From positions 5,952,001 through 6,016,000 of the forward strand of contig CBDCVZ010000010.1 in assembly GCA_965223215.1 (NCBI GenBank): DNA of 64,000 bases. The letters are read 5' to 3'. The DNA comes from JABDMH01 sp965223215. GTDB lineage: Bacteria; Bacteroidota; Bacteroidia; Chitinophagales; Saprospiraceae. This document shows, one piece after another, positions 1 to 8,826 of this stretch; within the stretch, counting starts at the first letter, position 1, and every line of letters begins with the position of its first letter. The notes beneath the pieces are model-generated. The model was not told where the DNA came from, ran no database searches, and saw only the letters and a program-made list of their open reading frames with translations. A program made the translations under genes and the position numbers.

Positions 1-1562
1 ATTATCAGAGCCAGGGCTCACTAAGTGCAGTACAGGTCCAGGCCGCAGCGGAAAAACTAAATGAATTAGCGGTAGACATGCTTCTAGCCGGCAAGCCGAT
101 TATGGGCCAATGCCATGGTGCCAGTGTTCCGGCCTATTGGAGGGTACCCAATACCATACCTGCAGGATTTGATAATCTTGGTCATAGCCTGTTAGAGGGA
201 AGCATCGCCACTGGTTATCCCGAGGCCGCCACCTCTAACAATTTAGGTGATCTACTCATCGAGTTTAGATCGGAGGATAAGGTGGTCGTCGGTACACCCC
301 ATGTGCTACTCGATGATGAAAATATGGGCGCCTATCGAATCATTACAACCCGTGATTGGTATCCCCAGACGATTGCACATGCCGCCCAAACCCTCATCAA
401 CATGTTGGAATCTTATCCAGATGCAAGTCAGATGGAAATTCCAGCTTCGGTGGTAATCATCCATGGCGGAGAGATAGATCTTTCTAATTGTGGTGCCGGT
501 AATCAAAATAATGACATACCCTGTAATTATGGAATTAATCCAGCATCAAATATTCCTGCAGATTTCACCGATCTAGTCGCACTCCTTACTTCCACCGAAT
601 TTTCTGACAGCTTCAATTTTGTGGTGAGTGATGTCGACCTATTTGGCACCACTCCATTCAATCTTAATAATCGAGAAGACATCCTTAATTATTTAAATAA
701 TTACGATGTGGTTTTCTTCTATAAACATTGGTCCAACAATGTCACCGATGATCTACAGAATGCCATCGTAGATTTTGCCGATGGAGGTGGAGGGGTAGTT
801 TCCATACACCACGGCCTTTATAATCAATCTAAAAATATTCTGGTCGATAGTTTGTTTCAGGCGCACTCACCGGCCAACACCTGGTCGGCCAACCGCACCA
901 ACTATCAAATTTATCAAACCAATTATGGCCATTTTGTCTCGACCTTTCATATCATCAACGACACTGCTACAGACGCACCTGCCCTTTGGGGAACCCATCC
1001 ACTTTTGCCAGGCAGCAATCTTTCTCAGTCACTATATCCGAGATTCGGGATATTTGATGAGTTGTATAACAATATGCAATTTGTGGCCGACGTCAGTTTC
1101 GGCCCTGGAGTCAATCAGGTGAACCCAATTTTTTCCAATGGCCAAACTCCGGGTGGTCAATGTCATGTACAGGGATTCGTGAAGCTTTTTGATCGGAGCG
1201 AAGATGAAACCATTGGTCGGGTCGTTTATGGAGAAGCTGGTGAAACCATTGCAAATTATCAGTACCCACATCCATATGCTCAATTCCTACGCAATGCCGT
1301 TTACTGGGCTGCTGAAAACCGGACATGCAACCACAGCATCAGCACTTGGACATCTGGAACGGGCACCTGGGACCTCAGTAGCAACTGGTCTTCAAATGCA
1401 CTGCCCACAATCTGTTCAGATGTGATCATACCGGATCAAGGGACCGCCATTTCTGTCACCTGCCCGGCTATGCACGACATATCCATTCACCTACTTGAGG
1501 TTGGATTAAACGTGGATCTTGAAATTCCCCTTGGCAGCACGTTGACCGTCACAAGTAATTAA
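1..1562 (+). CDS. Secreted DJ-1/PfpI-like plus ThuA-like protein, 5' end missing
   Basis: The reading frame is open from base 3, so the true start lies before the window; about 520 residues are visible. The N-terminal part has a nucleophile-elbow motif G-Q-C-H-G-A (Cys near base 111), as in DJ-1/PfpI class I amidotransferase-like proteins. The middle, roughly bases 440-1310, resembles a ThuA (trehalose utilisation-like, amidotransferase fold) domain: it starts VVIIHGGE and has a G-rich strand followed by VVSIHHG. The last 80 residues (TSGTGTWDLSSNWSS, then DVIIPDQG) look like the beta-solenoid segment that precedes sorting domains in Bacteroidota secreted proteins, but the protein stops without a sorting domain. 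The enzymatic substrate is unknown. The fusion of two amidotransferase-like folds and the abrupt end are both odd. Domain calls are from pattern recognition only. Confidence 0.75.
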   Translation, partial: YQSQGSLSAVQVQAAAEKLNELAVDMLLAGKPIMGQCHGASVPAYWRVPNTIPAGFDNLGHSLLEGSIATGYPEAATSNNLGDLLIEFRSEDKVVVGTPHVLLDDENMGAYRIITTRDWYPQTIAHAAQTLINMLESYPDASQMEIPASVVIIHGGEIDLSNCGAGNQNNDIPCNYGINPASNIPADFTDLVALLTSTEFSDSFNFVVSDVDLFGTTPFNLNNREDILNYLNNYDVVFFYKHWSNNVTDDLQNAIVDFADGGGGVVSIHHGLYNQSKNILVDSLFQAHSPANTWSANRTNYQIYQTNYGHFVSTFHIINDTATDAPALWGTHPLLPGSNLSQSLYPRFGIFDELYNNMQFVADVSFGPGVNQVNPIFSNGQTPGGQCHVQGFVKLFDRSEDETIGRVVYGEAGETIANYQYPHPYAQFLRNAVYWAAENRTCNHSISTWTSGTGTWDLSSNWSSNALPTICSDVIIPDQGTAISVTCPAMHDISIHLLEVGLNVDLEIPLGSTLTVTSN

Positions 1563-1636
1563 GGGGCCTAAAGCTAGGCTCACGAATCAGCTCGGCGATG
1601 CTGCGGGCTTAATGATCCATCCGGCAGGTCGGCAAG

Positions 1637-1724
1637 CAATCTCTCCAATCTTCCCAATCTCTTCAATCTCTCCAATCTTCCCAATCTCTCCAATCTCTCC
1701 AATCTCTCCACCCTCTCCACCCCA
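1637..1724. repeat. CT-rich 9-bp tandem repeat (AATCTCTCC-like)
   Basis: About nine to ten imperfect copies of a 9-bp pyrimidine-rich unit (AATCTCTCC, AATCTTCCC) lie between the ThuA-like gene and the serine hydrolase gene. They are preceded at 1621-1636 by CCGGCAGGTCGGCAAG. The same arrangement, GGTCGGCAGG followed by AATCT-type 9-mers, occurs at 61190-61280, so this is one member of a dispersed element. Because the unit is a multiple of three, it reads through as a Ser/Pro/Ile-rich extension of the downstream frame; I treat that as non-coding. Confidence 0.8.
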
Positions 1725-1764
1725 TTGGATTCTGACTTCCAATTCCAAGATGTATCTTCAGGAT

Positions 1765-2853
1765 ATGAAAATTACACTCTATATTTTATCGATATTTTCA
1801 TTATCACTTGTCTGCAATTTCACACAAGGACAAGAAACCATCGGCCAATCATTGCCAACAATTTCAGCGGAAAAAGCGGGTATTCCTCAAGATTCTATTA
1901 ATGTGTTGCTCGGACTGCTTGCTACCATTGAGATACCGGATTTTCGCAGTCTAATTGTAGTGAAGGATGGTGGCATTTTGATCGAGGAATATTATAATAC
2001 ATACTGGAGTGAGACCGTTCACGACATTCGATCTGCCGGAAAAAGCGTCACTGCGCTCTGTATGGGCATCGCCATCGACCAAGGTTACATAAAAAGTGAA
2101 AACGAATCCGTGTATTCGTTTTTTCCTCAGATAGAGGTCTCTACTTCCGTACTTAAAAATAATAAAGACATTACCATCAAGCACCTGATGATGATGTCAT
2201 CTGGACTAGATGCCGATACCGATGATGATTCGACGGCGGGTCATGTGAGTCGTTGGTTGCAAAGGGCTGACTGGGTTAGTTATGTATTGCAAGTGAATAG
2301 AGTGTTTGAGAGTGGATCCAAATGGGTGTATAATGATGCAGGTCCAATGCTTTGTAGTGCCATTATTCAAAAGACGACCGGGATGTCGATGGCCAAGTTT
2401 GCGGAGAAATATTTATTTACTCCCCTGAGTATTAGAGAATATTACTGGTACAAAAGTCGTAAAGGTGTAACAGGTGGCATGGGCAACCTGTACATTACCA
2501 ATATGGCCTTTGCAAAATTTGGTCAACTGGTTTTGCAAAAAGGGAGGTGGGGTGACCAGCAAATCGTGTCGTCTGATTGGATTGACAAAATGACCAGCCT
2601 ACTCATTGGAGTACCAGAAAATGGACCACCAGCCGACGGCTATGGATATTTTTGGTACCTAGGGCATAAAGACATCAAAGGAAAACGGATTGATTATGCC
2701 TTTGCCAGTGGTAATGGTGGCAATAAGATCTATGTCATTCCAGCCGAAGAAATGGTAATTGCTGTACAGTCAAGCTCTTATGGCACTGGGCGTGGCCATG
2801 CCCAAGCAGATTCTATTCTTACTTTTTTGTTGACAAGTTTGAAAAAAGGATAG
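1765..2853 (+). CDS. Secreted serine hydrolase, beta-lactamase/penicillin-binding-like family
   Basis: This is a 362-residue protein if it starts at the ATG at 1765, which gives a clean signal peptide (MKITLYILSIFSLSLVC... cut near TQGQ). An upstream in-frame ATG at 1612 would add a repeat-encoded Ser/Pro tail and is unlikely. The family's active-site S-x-x-K is visible as S-A-G-K in RSAGKSVTAL. The second motif is probably YND in WVYNDAGPML, and the third is a G-N-G-G motif in ASGNGGNKIYV. These fit the class C beta-lactamase-like esterase/peptidase family (6-aminohexanoate-dimer hydrolase type). It is probably periplasmic or surface-exposed. The substrate cannot be told. The gene is monocistronic, between a repeat tract and a convergent T9SS cargo gene. 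Confidence 0.85.
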   Translation: MKITLYILSIFSLSLVCNFTQGQETIGQSLPTISAEKAGIPQDSINVLLGLLATIEIPDFRSLIVVKDGGILIEEYYNTYWSETVHDIRSAGKSVTALCMGIAIDQGYIKSENESVYSFFPQIEVSTSVLKNNKDITIKHLMMMSSGLDADTDDDSTAGHVSRWLQRADWVSYVLQVNRVFESGSKWVYNDAGPMLCSAIIQKTTGMSMAKFAEKYLFTPLSIREYYWYKSRKGVTGGMGNLYITNMAFAKFGQLVLQKGRWGDQQIVSSDWIDKMTSLLIGVPENGPPADGYGYFWYLGHKDIKGKRIDYAFASGNGGNKIYVIPAEEMVIAVQSSSYGTGRGHAQADSILTFLLTSLKKG

Positions 2854-2980
2854 CACCGTCAACCTAATACGTATTCTTTTCAGCATTATGAAGATCAACC
2901 CTCATAGATTATTATTGCGACACCATGTGGAATAATAAAGATGCTTTGATCATCAGGATTTTGCAGTAGGGGGCGAAAAA

Positions 2981-4690
2981 CTATATTTTTAAAAACTTGC
3001 CGCTGGCCACCTGGTCTTTGGATTCAACCGTGAGCAGATACAGACCTCGTGGCAATTCACCAATATCAATCGTGCGGGTTCGATGGGTTTTCTTCACCAG
3101 ATGTCCTTGGAGATCATAGATTTGCACTTGAAAAATCGGCTCCTCGATACTTAAGAATATCACCTCGGTGGCGGGATTGGGATAAATGGTTAAGGCGGTA
3201 GGTTGGAACAGTCGATTTGCGGTGCTCGCATCCGGGCTGAGGAAAGGTTGGTGAATGTCATGTAGCATGTGATTGGGCGCTATCACATAGAAATAAAGAG
3301 AGTCATTGGCACCTCCATAGAGGTGAAATGAATCTCTCAAGAGCATAGTGTCATTCGGAGCTAAATCTACTTCTTGCTTCAGTCGATGCGCAAATCCCCT
3401 GGCACAATTAAAACCGAAGAGCACGCTCGTGTGATACGAAAAATCACGAATGGTTTCTGATCCATTGTTTCTAATGGTCAAATTGTAGTAAGAAGCTTGC
3501 CGGCCGCTAAAATAGCAGGATTCAGTACCATCATCATAGGTAAAACATTCATCCGGCAGTACTGTATTTTCTATCGAAACATCCAGAATTTCAATCGAGG
3601 CACGGCGTACTCGGGTTGGCAACTGAGGACGAGTCTTTCGCAAGAAGTGGATTAATCCTGGCCTGACCCTTGAGTTATAATCTATTTCATAAAATTGTCC
3701 GACCTGGTACAGGGAAGACTGATGGTAATAGTTAATGAGGTTCTTCTCCCCTGGAAGATCGCTAGCGTAGCTGAATATCAGATTGAGGTCAGAATCGTAG
3801 ATGCCGATCTCTGGTGGATCATTTTCTTCATAGGAAAGGACTTCTAATTGACCGTAGTTATTTTTTCTGATGTCGTAGGGTCCCTCACTGGGCAATCCGT
3901 GACCTTCAATAGGTGTGAGGGTCTTCGCATCCACAAATCTCACGGATTTCCGCTTGGTAAGCAATGCTAAAAGATCATCGACCAGGACCGATTTGACAAT
4001 GGTATCAATTTCCACCTGTTCGATAATTTCTCCCTGAAAACTATACCTACTGATGTGATTGGAAGATGGATAGTGTGAGTTTTGATGCACCAAAAATTCA
4101 TGCTCATAAAGGTGAACTTGGTAACCGAAGAATTTCTCTAAGGGCAACTTGATCTCGTGGATTACCTCGAGGTCATGATTGATGAAATGTATGGTTTGAC
4201 CACCAGTTCTGATAAAAACAGAATCGTGAATGGTCCATTCTGAACCAGAGTCCGGATGTTTAAGTAGTAAAAAGGTATCTAAGGTAAGATCACCTTCCAA
4301 GCGATAGATGGCTGGATAATGTGGCCCAACATCGTCAGCAAGACCAGCCAATCCCAAGGCAAAGATTTTGTTCGTGATACTGTCATGGTATAGTGCGTTT
4401 ATCTTACCATAATAACCCAACGGAAATTCTTCATCCTTATCCTGTAGAAGGGGAAGGACGATCTCCTCGAGGTTAATCTTACTGGTGTCCGTAATCCAGA
4501 GGGTGGGGGCATGACAATTGGATAGCGCACCAGCCAGCACCAATTTGTCCTCGATGAGGATCAGGTCATGTATTTCTGACCCGGGAAGTCCTGGATCACT
4601 TAAGGTATACTCCCAATCATTGGATTGGCAATATGCATACGCGGCGCTCAGGATCAGAAGGAGAGAAGAAACATTGCGAACCAGAAGCAT
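2981..4690 (-). CDS. T9SS cargo protein with C-terminal type A sorting domain
   Basis: The protein has 569 residues from the ATG at 4690; a TTG five codons upstream is less likely. The N-terminus is a signal peptide (LLVRNVSSLLLILSAAYA). The next ~350 residues have recurring short beta-strand patterns with Asp/Gly turns (NALYHDSITNKIFALG, IYDSDLNLIFSY), suggesting a propeller-like fold. A middle segment (TVLPDECFTYDDGTESC) resembles CARDB-like adhesion modules. The C-terminal ~75 residues, LTIYPNPATEVI through LPRGLYLLTVESKD, are a typical T9SS type A sorting domain, so the protein should cross the outer membrane and be surface-anchored or released. The function of the mature protein is not recognisable. 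Confidence 0.8.
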   Translation of the reverse strand: MLLVRNVSSLLLILSAAYAYCQSNDWEYTLSDPGLPGSEIHDLILIEDKLVLAGALSNCHAPTLWITDTSKINLEEIVLPLLQDKDEEFPLGYYGKINALYHDSITNKIFALGLAGLADDVGPHYPAIYRLEGDLTLDTFLLLKHPDSGSEWTIHDSVFIRTGGQTIHFINHDLEVIHEIKLPLEKFFGYQVHLYEHEFLVHQNSHYPSSNHISRYSFQGEIIEQVEIDTIVKSVLVDDLLALLTKRKSVRFVDAKTLTPIEGHGLPSEGPYDIRKNNYGQLEVLSYEENDPPEIGIYDSDLNLIFSYASDLPGEKNLINYYHQSSLYQVGQFYEIDYNSRVRPGLIHFLRKTRPQLPTRVRRASIEILDVSIENTVLPDECFTYDDGTESCYFSGRQASYYNLTIRNNGSETIRDFSYHTSVLFGFNCARGFAHRLKQEVDLAPNDTMLLRDSFHLYGGANDSLYFYVIAPNHMLHDIHQPFLSPDASTANRLFQPTALTIYPNPATEVIFLSIEEPIFQVQIYDLQGHLVKKTHRTRTIDIGELPRGLYLLTVESKDQVASGKFLKI

Positions 4691-4932
4691 GATGCGTTTC
4701 TTCAAAAATAGGACAACCTAAGAATCAGCGTATAACTTTAACATCAGAAGGCTGCGAATCGAATGTATAGAGTTAATGGTACGAATCGTTAATTGACCAC
4801 CTTAATAGTGGGCTAGCTATAAAAACCGATTAACTTTTGAGAAATCAGGAGGTCAAGCCTAAGCTAAGAAGCGGCTCTCGCTATGATCGTGGCAGCATGA
4901 CACAGATGGTGAATCACATCATCGTTGATCGC

Positions 4933-4964
4933 AAAAAAAAACCCAACGCTGGTTAGACGTTGGG
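4933..4964 (-). terminator. Intrinsic terminator for the ECF sigma gene
   Basis: Read on the minus strand, a perfect 7-bp stem (CCCAACG/CGTTGGG, 9-nt loop) is followed by nine T residues. It lies 38 bp past the sigma factor stop codon. Confidence 0.85.
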
Positions 4965-5001
4965 CATTTAATCGTGATAATTACGGATTCTACGTGTTTA
5001 A

Positions 5002-5583
5002 CTACTGTAGGATGATCTCCTTTTCTTCGATCATCTTTCTTATGTTGATTAACGCGTATCGCATACGGCCCAAGGCCGTATTAATACTCACACGCGTCAA
5101 TTGTGATATTTCTTTAAAGCTCATATCCGCATAGTGGCGCAAGATTACTACTTCCCGTTGTTCGGGTGGTAAGCTATCCACTAGATGCCGAATGCGCTGA
5201 TGGGTTTGACTTTTGATCATCGTCGTCTCCATGTTATCGTCACTGATATGAAGTACATCAAAAATGTCAAAGGTTTCGGTGGGTGCTACTTGCGGCCGAC
5301 GCTTCTTACGCCGAAACTGATCTACGCACATGTTATAGGCAATACGCATGGCCCACTGCACGAATTTCCCCTCGTGATTGTACTTCCCGCCTCGAAGTGT
5401 ATTAATAATCTTAATGAAAACCTCCTGAAAAATATCTTCAGCCAGGCTCTGATCTTTTACAAATAAGTAGATGGATGTATAGATCTTATTGCGGTGTCGG
5501 TTGAGGAGTTCCTCAAACGATCTTTCATTACCCTCAAGATACTGTTGAATCAGTTCCTGATCACTATATGGAGTCACTTGCAT
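5002..5583 (-). CDS. ECF-type RNA polymerase sigma-70 factor
   Basis: A 193-residue protein of typical ECF length. Region 2 is seen at about residues 20-90 (FEELLNRHRNKIY, then LAEDIFQEVFIKI and GKFVQWAMRIAYN). Region 4 lies at about 130-185 (LPPEQREVVILRHYADMSF, then a helix-turn-helix ending TALGRMRYAL). It directs RNA polymerase to a specific promoter set in the cytoplasm. No anti-sigma factor gene is adjacent: upstream is the divergent uvrA, downstream a terminator and a convergently placed cargo gene. It belongs to the orphan-like ECFs common in Bacteroidota, so control is probably transcriptional or by an unlinked factor. The start ATG at 5583 is the only good one. Confidence 0.93.
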   Translation of the reverse strand: MQVTPYSDQELIQQYLEGNERSFEELLNRHRNKIYTSIYLFVKDQSLAEDIFQEVFIKIINTLRGGKYNHEGKFVQWAMRIAYNMCVDQFRRKKRRPQVAPTETFDIFDVLHISDDNMETTMIKSQTHQRIRHLVDSLPPEQREVVILRHYADMSFKEISQLTRVSINTALGRMRYALINIRKMIEEKEIILQ

Positions 5584-5888
5584 ACGACTACAAAGTTTAG
5601 TTTGGTTAACAATGTTGTGATGTCGTGTCTAAGTTTCCTCTATAAGCAATCAGTTTTTTTAGATAGATCTGATACGGAGATCCTTTAAAATAGATAAATG
5701 TTCTGATTCTCAAGACAAACTTTTTTTTACTTAACTAAAGTTTAACGAGAGCGTTAATTTAGCCCTCTGGAGAATCATTTCGATTCAAAAATAGAATTTC
5801 CTTTGGTAAAAAAGCAAGAATCAGACCAACTTTTTGGTGCTTCATGCTTTTTAACACTTCGTGACAATTCTATCACAACAAGATTTTG
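5584..5888. other. AT-rich divergent intergenic region between sigma factor and uvrA
   Basis: This 305-bp region separates two divergent genes and should hold both promoters. It has a long T run near 5728-5735 and several A/T tracts. I find no clear TAnnTTTG box at a sensible distance on either strand and no SOS-like palindrome that I recognise. Confidence 0.5.
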
Positions 5889-8723
5889 ATGTCGAGAACA
5901 CTAAAGAATACAATTACCATCAAGGGAGCTAGAGCCAACAATCTACAGAATGTCGACCTTGCCATTCCCAAAGATAACCTGGTCGTCATCACGGGCGTAT
6001 CGGGCTCTGGAAAATCTTCGATTACGATCGATACGCTCTATGCCGAAGGGCAGCGAAGGTATGTCGAAAGCCTCTCCTCTTATGCCCGCCAGTTTCTCAA
6101 TCGGATGAAAAAACCAGACGTCGATTACATTACGGGAATCTGCCCTGCGATCGCGATCGAACAAAAGGTCAGTACTGCCAATGCACGTAGTACAGTGGGA
6201 TCCCTTACCGAAATCTATGATTATTTGCGGTTACTCTACGCACGTATTGGTAAGACCATCTCTCCCATCTCTGGTAACCCTGTGATCAGGCACCAGGTTT
6301 CGGATGTGGTTAATTATTTGGAAGAACTGCCACATGGTAGTAAGGTATTGCTACTTATTCCATTACATCGTCAATATGTAGATCGCGTGATTGCACAGGA
6401 ACTTGCCCTCTTGTTGCAGAAGGGATATACCCGAGTGCTTTACCAGGGAGAGCAGGTGGCCATCGAAGATTTTCTGAGTTCAAAAAATCGACTCCTTAAG
6501 AAAACCATTGGAGACGTCGACAAAGCTAAACTGATGGTTTTATTGGATCGTTTTGTGATCAACGAGGGTGGTGAAGATGCCCGTCGGCGCATGGCGGATT
6601 CGGTGAATACAGCCTTTACCGAGAGTGGAGGGGAATGCATGATCAAGGTTTTGGAGGGTAATGAAGTGTGGTTTAACAACCGGTTTGAACTTGATAATAT
6701 GGTATTTCTCGAGCCAACACCGCATCTATTCAATTACAACAATCCCTATGGTGCTTGTCCGCGTTGTGAAGGATTTGGTCGGGTGATGGGCATAGACGAG
6801 AAGAAAGTGATTGCCAACCCGACCCTATCTATTATGGAGGGTGCGGTTCAATGTTGGAAAGGGGAGAAGTCGGGTCGTTACCTGACGCAATTTCTAGAGG
6901 CTGCCCATCAATTTGACTTTCCCGTACATCGTCCTTACCAGGATCTCTCGGACGATGAAAAACAAATGCTTTGGGATGGAAACGAGTACTGCGAGGGCAT
7001 TTACGATTTTTTTGAGGAGCTTGAAAAAAAGTCCTACAAAATCCAAAATAGGGTGATGATAGCTCGTTATCGGGGTCGCACGACTTGTCATCAATGTAAG
7101 GGGGGAAGGCTCAGGGTAGAGGCCGGATATGTCAAAGTTGACGGTACGAGTATCCAAGACCTTACTAAGAAACCGGTGGACCTGCTGCTGAAATTTTTTG
7201 AGGATGTCAAGTTGAGTGATTACGATCAAAAGGTGGCCAAGAGAATACTGATTGAAATCAAGACCCGGCTGAGTAATTTATGTGCCCTCGGCTTGGATTA
7301 TTTGCATTTGGATCGCATGTCATCTACCCTGAGTGGAGGAGAAACTCAAAGGATTAATCTGACTAAATCCCTGGGCAGCAACCTCACCAACTCGCTCTAT
7401 ATCCTCGATGAACCCAGCATCGGCCTGCATTCGCGCGACACTGAAAAACTAGTTTCGGTGCTAAAGGATTTGCGTGACCTCGGTAACACGGTGGTCGTGG
7501 TAGAGCATGAAGAAGATGTGATTCGAAATGCAGACTACTTAATTGACATGGGACCTTTCGCAGGCATCCACGGAGGTCATGTGGTCTATGCCGGAGCCTT
7601 CAACAAACTAAATGGCAAAACCAAGGATAGCCTGACCGCCCAATATCTGCGCTATGAGAAGTATATACCGATTCCCAGCCAGCGGAGGAAATCAGCAAAC
7701 AGTATTCGCATCACAGGTGCTACGCAGCACAATCTGCAGAACGTTGATGTAACCCTGAAATTGAATGCGCTAAATGTCGTTTCTGGAGTGTCAGGTTCGG
7801 GGAAGAGCACTTTGGTGCATGACATCCTCTATTTGGCTTTACGACGGCGCCTGGATCAACCTACTACCAAGACCATTGGCAGTTTTGATGAATTGTTAGG
7901 TGATGTGGATCTGATCACTCAAATTGAGTTGATCACGCAAAAACCCATCGGCAAGTCTTCTCGCTCCAATCCAGTGACCTACGTAAAGGCCTATGATCCT
8001 ATCCGAAAACTGATGACCAAGCAGCAATTGAGTAAGATTAGAGGCTATCAACCTAAGCACTTCTCCTTCAATGTGGAGGGCGGTCGCTGTGATCTCTGTC
8101 AGGGCGAAGGTGAAACCGTGGTGGAGATGCAGTTTTTAGCCGATGTGCGCTTGTTGTGCGAAGATTGTAAAGGTCAACGCTTCAAGCCTGAAATACTGGA
8201 GGTAAAATTCCGGAACAAGAACATATTTGAAATTCTTGAACTAAGCATCGAAGAAGCACTTACTTTCTTCGAGGGGCATCGGGATATTGTTAATAAAATA
8301 CAGCCGTTGGCTGATGTTGGACTTGGTTATGTCAAATTGGGACAGTCTTCGAGTACCCTCTCGGGTGGGGAAGCCCAACGGGTTAAACTAGCGTCATTCT
8401 TAGGCCGCGAAGGAGTCAATGAGCACATCTTGTTCATATTTGATGAACCAACCACAGGGCTCCACTTTCACGACATCCTAAAATTGCTGGAAGCTCTGAA
8501 CGCCCTGGTGGAGCAAGGTCATACTGTGCTGGTTGTGGAGCACAACCTCGATGTGATTAAATCAGCAGATTGGGTGATCGATTTAGGTCCTGGAGGTGGT
8601 CGTCACGGTGGGAAACTGTTGTATCAAGGTACGCCTGAAGGCCTGACTAGTTCCAAGAAGTCCTTGACGGCCAAGTACTTAAAGGAAAAGATGGAGGCGG
8701 TGACCAAGGCGATGGTAAATTAG
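5889..8723 (+). CDS. uvrA: Excinuclease ABC subunit A (UvrA)
   Basis: A 944-residue protein from ATG 5889, the usual UvrA length. It is the damage-recognition ATPase of nucleotide excision repair, acting with UvrB and UvrC. Visible in order: first Walker A (GVSGSGKSS, ~residue 40); the inserted UvrB-binding region; a first zinc site (CPRCEGFG ... CHQCKGG); first signature LSGGETQRI and Walker B LYILDEPSIGLH; second Walker A (GVSGSGKST); second zinc site (CDLCQGEG ... CEDCKG); second signature LSGGEAQRV with Walker B ILFIFDEPTTGLH. All expected motifs are present. Bacteroidota often carry more than one uvrA copy, and I cannot tell which paralogue this is. It appears monocistronic, with 103 bp to the next gene. 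Confidence 0.97.
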   Translation: MSRTLKNTITIKGARANNLQNVDLAIPKDNLVVITGVSGSGKSSITIDTLYAEGQRRYVESLSSYARQFLNRMKKPDVDYITGICPAIAIEQKVSTANARSTVGSLTEIYDYLRLLYARIGKTISPISGNPVIRHQVSDVVNYLEELPHGSKVLLLIPLHRQYVDRVIAQELALLLQKGYTRVLYQGEQVAIEDFLSSKNRLLKKTIGDVDKAKLMVLLDRFVINEGGEDARRRMADSVNTAFTESGGECMIKVLEGNEVWFNNRFELDNMVFLEPTPHLFNYNNPYGACPRCEGFGRVMGIDEKKVIANPTLSIMEGAVQCWKGEKSGRYLTQFLEAAHQFDFPVHRPYQDLSDDEKQMLWDGNEYCEGIYDFFEELEKKSYKIQNRVMIARYRGRTTCHQCKGGRLRVEAGYVKVDGTSIQDLTKKPVDLLLKFFEDVKLSDYDQKVAKRILIEIKTRLSNLCALGLDYLHLDRMSSTLSGGETQRINLTKSLGSNLTNSLYILDEPSIGLHSRDTEKLVSVLKDLRDLGNTVVVVEHEEDVIRNADYLIDMGPFAGIHGGHVVYAGAFNKLNGKTKDSLTAQYLRYEKYIPIPSQRRKSANSIRITGATQHNLQNVDVTLKLNALNVVSGVSGSGKSTLVHDILYLALRRRLDQPTTKTIGSFDELLGDVDLITQIELITQKPIGKSSRSNPVTYVKAYDPIRKLMTKQQLSKIRGYQPKHFSFNVEGGRCDLCQGEGETVVEMQFLADVRLLCEDCKGQRFKPEILEVKFRNKNIFEILELSIEEALTFFEGHRDIVNKIQPLADVGLGYVKLGQSSSTLSGGEAQRVKLASFLGREGVNEHILFIFDEPTTGLHFHDILKLLEALNALVEQGHTVLVVEHNLDVIKSADWVIDLGPGGGRHGGKLLYQGTPEGLTSSKKSLTAKYLKEKMEAVTKAMVN

Positions 8724-8826
8724 GCCAAATCTTTCCAAAAAGTTAAAAGGTACCTCAACGGGCCTAACACACCCAACAGATTCGCTAGTTCTTTCGTCTA
8801 GATAGTGGAAAGAAACAGGTTGAACT

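Noticed and set aside
1612..1764. Longer start for the serine hydrolase at 1612
   Set aside because: The extra residues are translated CT-rich repeat and would bury the signal peptide.
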